From positions 1 through 7,459 of the forward strand of contig JAFADM010000565.1 in NCBI GenBank assembly GCA_023424865.1: a stretch of DNA of 7,459 bases, in the 5' to 3' direction. The notes under the pieces are model-generated. The model saw nothing but the letters and a program-made list of their open reading frames with translations. It did not search any database and was not told where the DNA came from. How positions within the stretch are numbered: the stretch's first letter is position 1; the number at the start of each line of letters is the position of its first letter. This DNA comes from Bacillota bacterium. GTDB lineage: Bacteria; Bacillota_A; Clostridia; DSM-8532. The translations under genes were made by a program, and so were the position numbers. Below, piece after piece: positions 5,181 to 7,459 of the stretch.

Positions 5181-7366
5181 GGCAGCCTCCTTTGTGAAGA
5201 AAAGCCTGATTTTACATTAGGGGAACCGTCTTCAAGCTCATATAGCCACAGAACAGCCGTAACTCCTCGCGGATAGTAGCGGCTCCCTTTTACCACGCCT
5301 TCATGAATTTGATCACTCCAGCACCAGAAGCTGTTTTCGGGATTAAGAAGCCATGCGGCATGGGCGCGGTCCGCTTCCCCGCTCACAGCTTCGGTCGTTA
5401 TGCCCAGCACCTGCCGGGCCACAAACTGGCAGATGTAAATCTTACTCAGCCAGGAATTGGTGCTGGTCGAGGAAAGACGCCAGCCCCCGTCCTCAAAAAG
5501 GCAGATTCCTTTTTTTAGTACCGTGGTAAAATGGGCTTCAAGAGTATTTAAAAGGTCCCTGTAGGGGCCTTCCCTGTCCAGAACCTCCCCGCAGCCTGTA
5601 AACAGGGGAAAAACAAGTCCCTCCACCGCGGACAGGATGGCAGAACGGCTCTCTCCCTCCAGGATGGCGGGAATATAGCCTTCTTCATTCACATGAGACG
5701 TAAGGGTTTTGGCACATTTTCGGGCCTGTTCTCCCGCCCGGGCCGCCAAAGGAGCAAGCCCCAGCCTCCCAAACAGGCCTTCCAGCCCCACATAGGCGCT
5801 CCAGCTCTTAACCGCAAGGTAGAGGTTGCCTCTGGCCTGTCCCAGGGAGGCGTCCAGGCTGTCGTAAGTTGTAATTTCGGCACCGTACCGGGTTTTTACA
5901 CCGTCCAGGCCCATGATGCCGTTTCGTTTATCCTTTTTAGGATGATCCCGGTTTTCCATGCTTTCAAGGCAGGCTTCAAGCACCGGCAGCCTCTTATGAA
6001 GCCATGCCCCATCTCCCGATACCTCAATGTAGGAAAGGGCGCATAAAAGCCAGTTCACCAGCTGCTCGTGGCTCATATAGGAAAAGCAGCCGTCAAGCCC
6101 GCCCATTTCATAGGCCGACTGGCCGGGAGGTGAAAACACATTGGCAACCCCCATATCATGGGTAAAGGAAAGGCCTCCGGGATAATCCTCCGCCCCACCG
6201 GGAAAGCGAACCCTGTCCTCATAGGAATACCGCTCCAGATAGAGATCCAGTACATTTTTTACCGTCCAGGGGTTCATGTGCAGCTCGAAAAACACCTGAT
6301 CCGCCGTGAGGTCCAGAGTGTTCATCATCCGGTATTCCCCTTCATTGACAATGTAAAGGGGCTTTCCTTCATGGAGAAGAAGCTGGGTGGAGCCGTAATA
6401 GCTGCGGACGGCCTGGGCCAGCATAAAACGCTGCTCCTCAGACAGTCCCACCGGCAAAAGGCGGCGGTCGGCCTCCTCACAGGCTCCTAGTATGGCGTCA
6501 AAGCGGGACAGGGCATAGGCGCCCGCCTGGCTGATGCTTCCAAACCATTTGGTATAGTAATAAACCGTGTCCATGCCAAAGGTAGCCCTTCCTTCATGGA
6601 AAAAGCACAGGGCAAAGCGAAAAACAGTTTTTTCACCGGCTGGGGCCTCCATCACCAGGGCGCCCGTATTTCCCAGTCCAAACTGCCAGTTATCCTTGCT
6701 GACGGTATCCAGAATCCAGCTTAAGTTGAAGCTCACGGCAGGCCTTGCCGTGCCGCTTTGGCAAAACAGGGCGGTACGGCCGCCCTGGCCAATACCGCTG
6801 AGCTTTAAAGCCTCATCCTCTATTTTATATATATTGTCATAGGGGTCGGGGCCGTCGTAGCCGAAAACGGCTGTTCGTGGCCGGTGGCAGCTTGTGTTAT
6901 CCACAATGTATTCCACAAGCACGGCGGGCAGGAGTACTTCCTTTAAAAGTGCCTCCGGCTCCGGGCCTTCCTCCCCTGCCTTTTCCGGGTCGGGAATAGG
7001 CCTTACCTGGGAATAGAGGTTAACCTTTAAATCCCCTGCCTCCCAGGTGTCCGCAGCTGCGTGAAAACCTCTTTTTATGCTGCTGTCCTGAAAAGGACGG
7101 ATGAACCGGGCGCCGTCTCCGGCTCCCTCTTTCTCCTTGTCCCCGTCAGGATCGTAGCGCTTGCTGTCGTCCCCTCCGCCCTCATAAAAGGGCAGAAGCT
7201 CCATAATGTTCCCTTCCCGGGCTTCCAGTCCCATATAAACATTGACGGAAGCAGGGGCGCCAAGGCCTCTTCCCGGTCCTCCCGAAGGCCCCTTGCAGCC
7301 CAGCGTAAAGCTGGAGAAGGCGCCGATGGGAGCATGGTGGGCATTGAAAAAAATATTTTTGTTCAT
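5177..7366 (-). CDS. GH52 beta-xylosidase
   Basis: A 729-residue member of GH52, a small family of retaining beta-xylosidases acting on xylobiose and short xylo-oligosaccharides. Motifs agree throughout with the Geobacillus stearothermophilus XynB2 enzyme (705 residues) as I remember it: FFNAHHAPIGAFSSFTLG (6-23), DTWEAGDL (106-113), VNEGEYRMMNT (340-350), MNPWTVKNVLD (364-374), SYEDRVRFPG (381-390), GAEITTYDSLDASLGQAR (495-512) and SWLSKIYICQF (638-648). The known nucleophile E335 and acid/base D495 are 160 apart; E342 and D502 here keep exactly that spacing. No signal peptide is seen. GGGAGG 8 nt upstream supports the ATG at 7366, which is 15 bp after the preceding gene. The last ~19 residues (711-729) extend past the point where relatives end, and their codons contain the GH39 ribosome binding site. 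The stop overlaps the GH39 start by 4 bp. Confidence 0.96.
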   Translation of the reverse strand: MNKNIFFNAHHAPIGAFSSFTLGCKGPSGGPGRGLGAPASVNVYMGLEAREGNIMELLPFYEGGGDDSKRYDPDGDKEKEGAGDGARFIRPFQDSSIKRGFHAAADTWEAGDLKVNLYSQVRPIPDPEKAGEEGPEPEALLKEVLLPAVLVEYIVDNTSCHRPRTAVFGYDGPDPYDNIYKIEDEALKLSGIGQGGRTALFCQSGTARPAVSFNLSWILDTVSKDNWQFGLGNTGALVMEAPAGEKTVFRFALCFFHEGRATFGMDTVYYYTKWFGSISQAGAYALSRFDAILGACEEADRRLLPVGLSEEQRFMLAQAVRSYYGSTQLLLHEGKPLYIVNEGEYRMMNTLDLTADQVFFELHMNPWTVKNVLDLYLERYSYEDRVRFPGGAEDYPGGLSFTHDMGVANVFSPPGQSAYEMGGLDGCFSYMSHEQLVNWLLCALSYIEVSGDGAWLHKRLPVLEACLESMENRDHPKKDKRNGIMGLDGVKTRYGAEITTYDSLDASLGQARGNLYLAVKSWSAYVGLEGLFGRLGLAPLAARAGEQARKCAKTLTSHVNEEGYIPAILEGESRSAILSAVEGLVFPLFTGCGEVLDREGPYRDLLNTLEAHFTTVLKKGICLFEDGGWRLSSTSTNSWLSKIYICQFVARQVLGITTEAVSGEADRAHAAWLLNPENSFWCWSDQIHEGVVKGSRYYPRGVTAVLWLYELEDGSPNVKSGFSSQRRLP
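5186..5193 (-). promoter_or_regulatory. Ribosome binding site of the GH39 gene, inside GH52
   Basis: AAAGGAGG on the minus strand lies 5 nt before the ATG at 5180 and encodes part of the GH52 tail (QRR). Together with the ATGA stop-start overlap, it indicates termination-reinitiation coupling between the two xylosidases. Confidence 0.8.
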
Positions 7367-7381
7367 AAGGGATGCCTCCCT

Positions 7382-7459
7382 TTATTTATTTTTTACATAT
7401 TTGGATACAAATTCAAAAGTACGATCGTCCAGCGGGAAAAGCTCCTCATGGCCATGAAG
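7382..7459 (-). CDS. C-terminal end of an upstream operon gene, possibly an acetyl-xylan esterase (CE7-like)
   Basis: On the minus strand an open frame enters from the right edge and gives 25 residues, LHGHEELFPLDD then RTFEFVSKYVKNK, ending at TAA (7384-7382), 15 bp before the GH52 start. The dense spacing, same strand and codon use like its neighbours make it a real gene end and the upstream member of the operon. The GHEE motif followed by an acidic-aromatic stretch and a short final helix resembles the tail of alpha/beta-hydrolases, notably CE7 acetyl-xylan esterases, where the catalytic histidine is followed by glutamate near the C-terminus; that would be H4 here. A deacetylase would fit a xylan locus. 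With only 25 residues the function is a guess; the existence of the gene is much surer. Confidence 0.5.
   Translation of the reverse strand, partial: LHGHEELFPLDDRTFEFVSKYVKNK

Noticed and set aside
4545..5276. 243-codon plus-strand open frame opposite GH39/GH52
   Set aside because: It is a shadow of GH39 and GH52, with no family resemblance.

Overview
The window is a carbohydrate-utilisation locus from a low-to-mid GC, probably anaerobic, Firmicute of the Clostridia/Lachnospiraceae type. This is an inference from strong GGAGG-type ribosome binding sites, tightly overlapping operon genes and the protein families; no rRNA or other phylogenetic marker is present. None of the enzymes shows a signal peptide or membrane segment, so the locus appears to handle imported oligosaccharides inside the cell.

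Layout. The left edge (1-599, plus strand) is the 3' part of uxaC, glucuronate isomerase, followed by a perfect 13-bp-stem intrinsic terminator (633-667). Everything to the right lies on the minus strand and is transcribed towards uxaC. In transcription order it holds: the last 25 codons of an unidentified gene, possibly an acetyl-xylan esterase (7459-7382); a GH52 beta-xylosidase (7366-5177); a GH39 beta-xylosidase (5180-3675); a DUF2961/GH172 glycosidase (3681-2572); a 214-bp purine-rich leader (on the mRNA strand); and a GH43 beta-xylosidase/arabinofuranosidase (2357-807). The first three complete genes are packed with a 15-bp gap, a 4-bp ATGA overlap and a 7-bp overlap, so they are almost certainly one translationally coupled operon. 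GH43 is either its last gene or has its own promoter.

Function. Three unrelated beta-xylosidase folds (GH52, GH39, GH43) sit beside a GH172-type enzyme and a possible deacetylase. Together they could strip xylo-oligosaccharides carrying acetyl and furanosyl decorations down to free sugars. The convergent uxaC would process glucuronate released from glucuronoxylan. The odd member is the DUF2961/GH172 protein, because characterised GH172 enzymes act on D-fructofuranosides and D-arabinofuranosides, which are not xylan side chains. Its substrate here is unknown.

Non-coding structure. Two stretches of simple repeat flank the GH43 gene. Downstream, 13 tandem units of a degenerate 11-bp repeat (676-817) fill the space between the GH43 stop codon and the shared terminator; the first unit encodes the end of the protein and its stop codon. 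Upstream, a pyrimidine-rich stretch (purine-rich in the mRNA) carries an octamer repeat and recurrent 9- and 12-mers. These are the least ordinary parts of the window.
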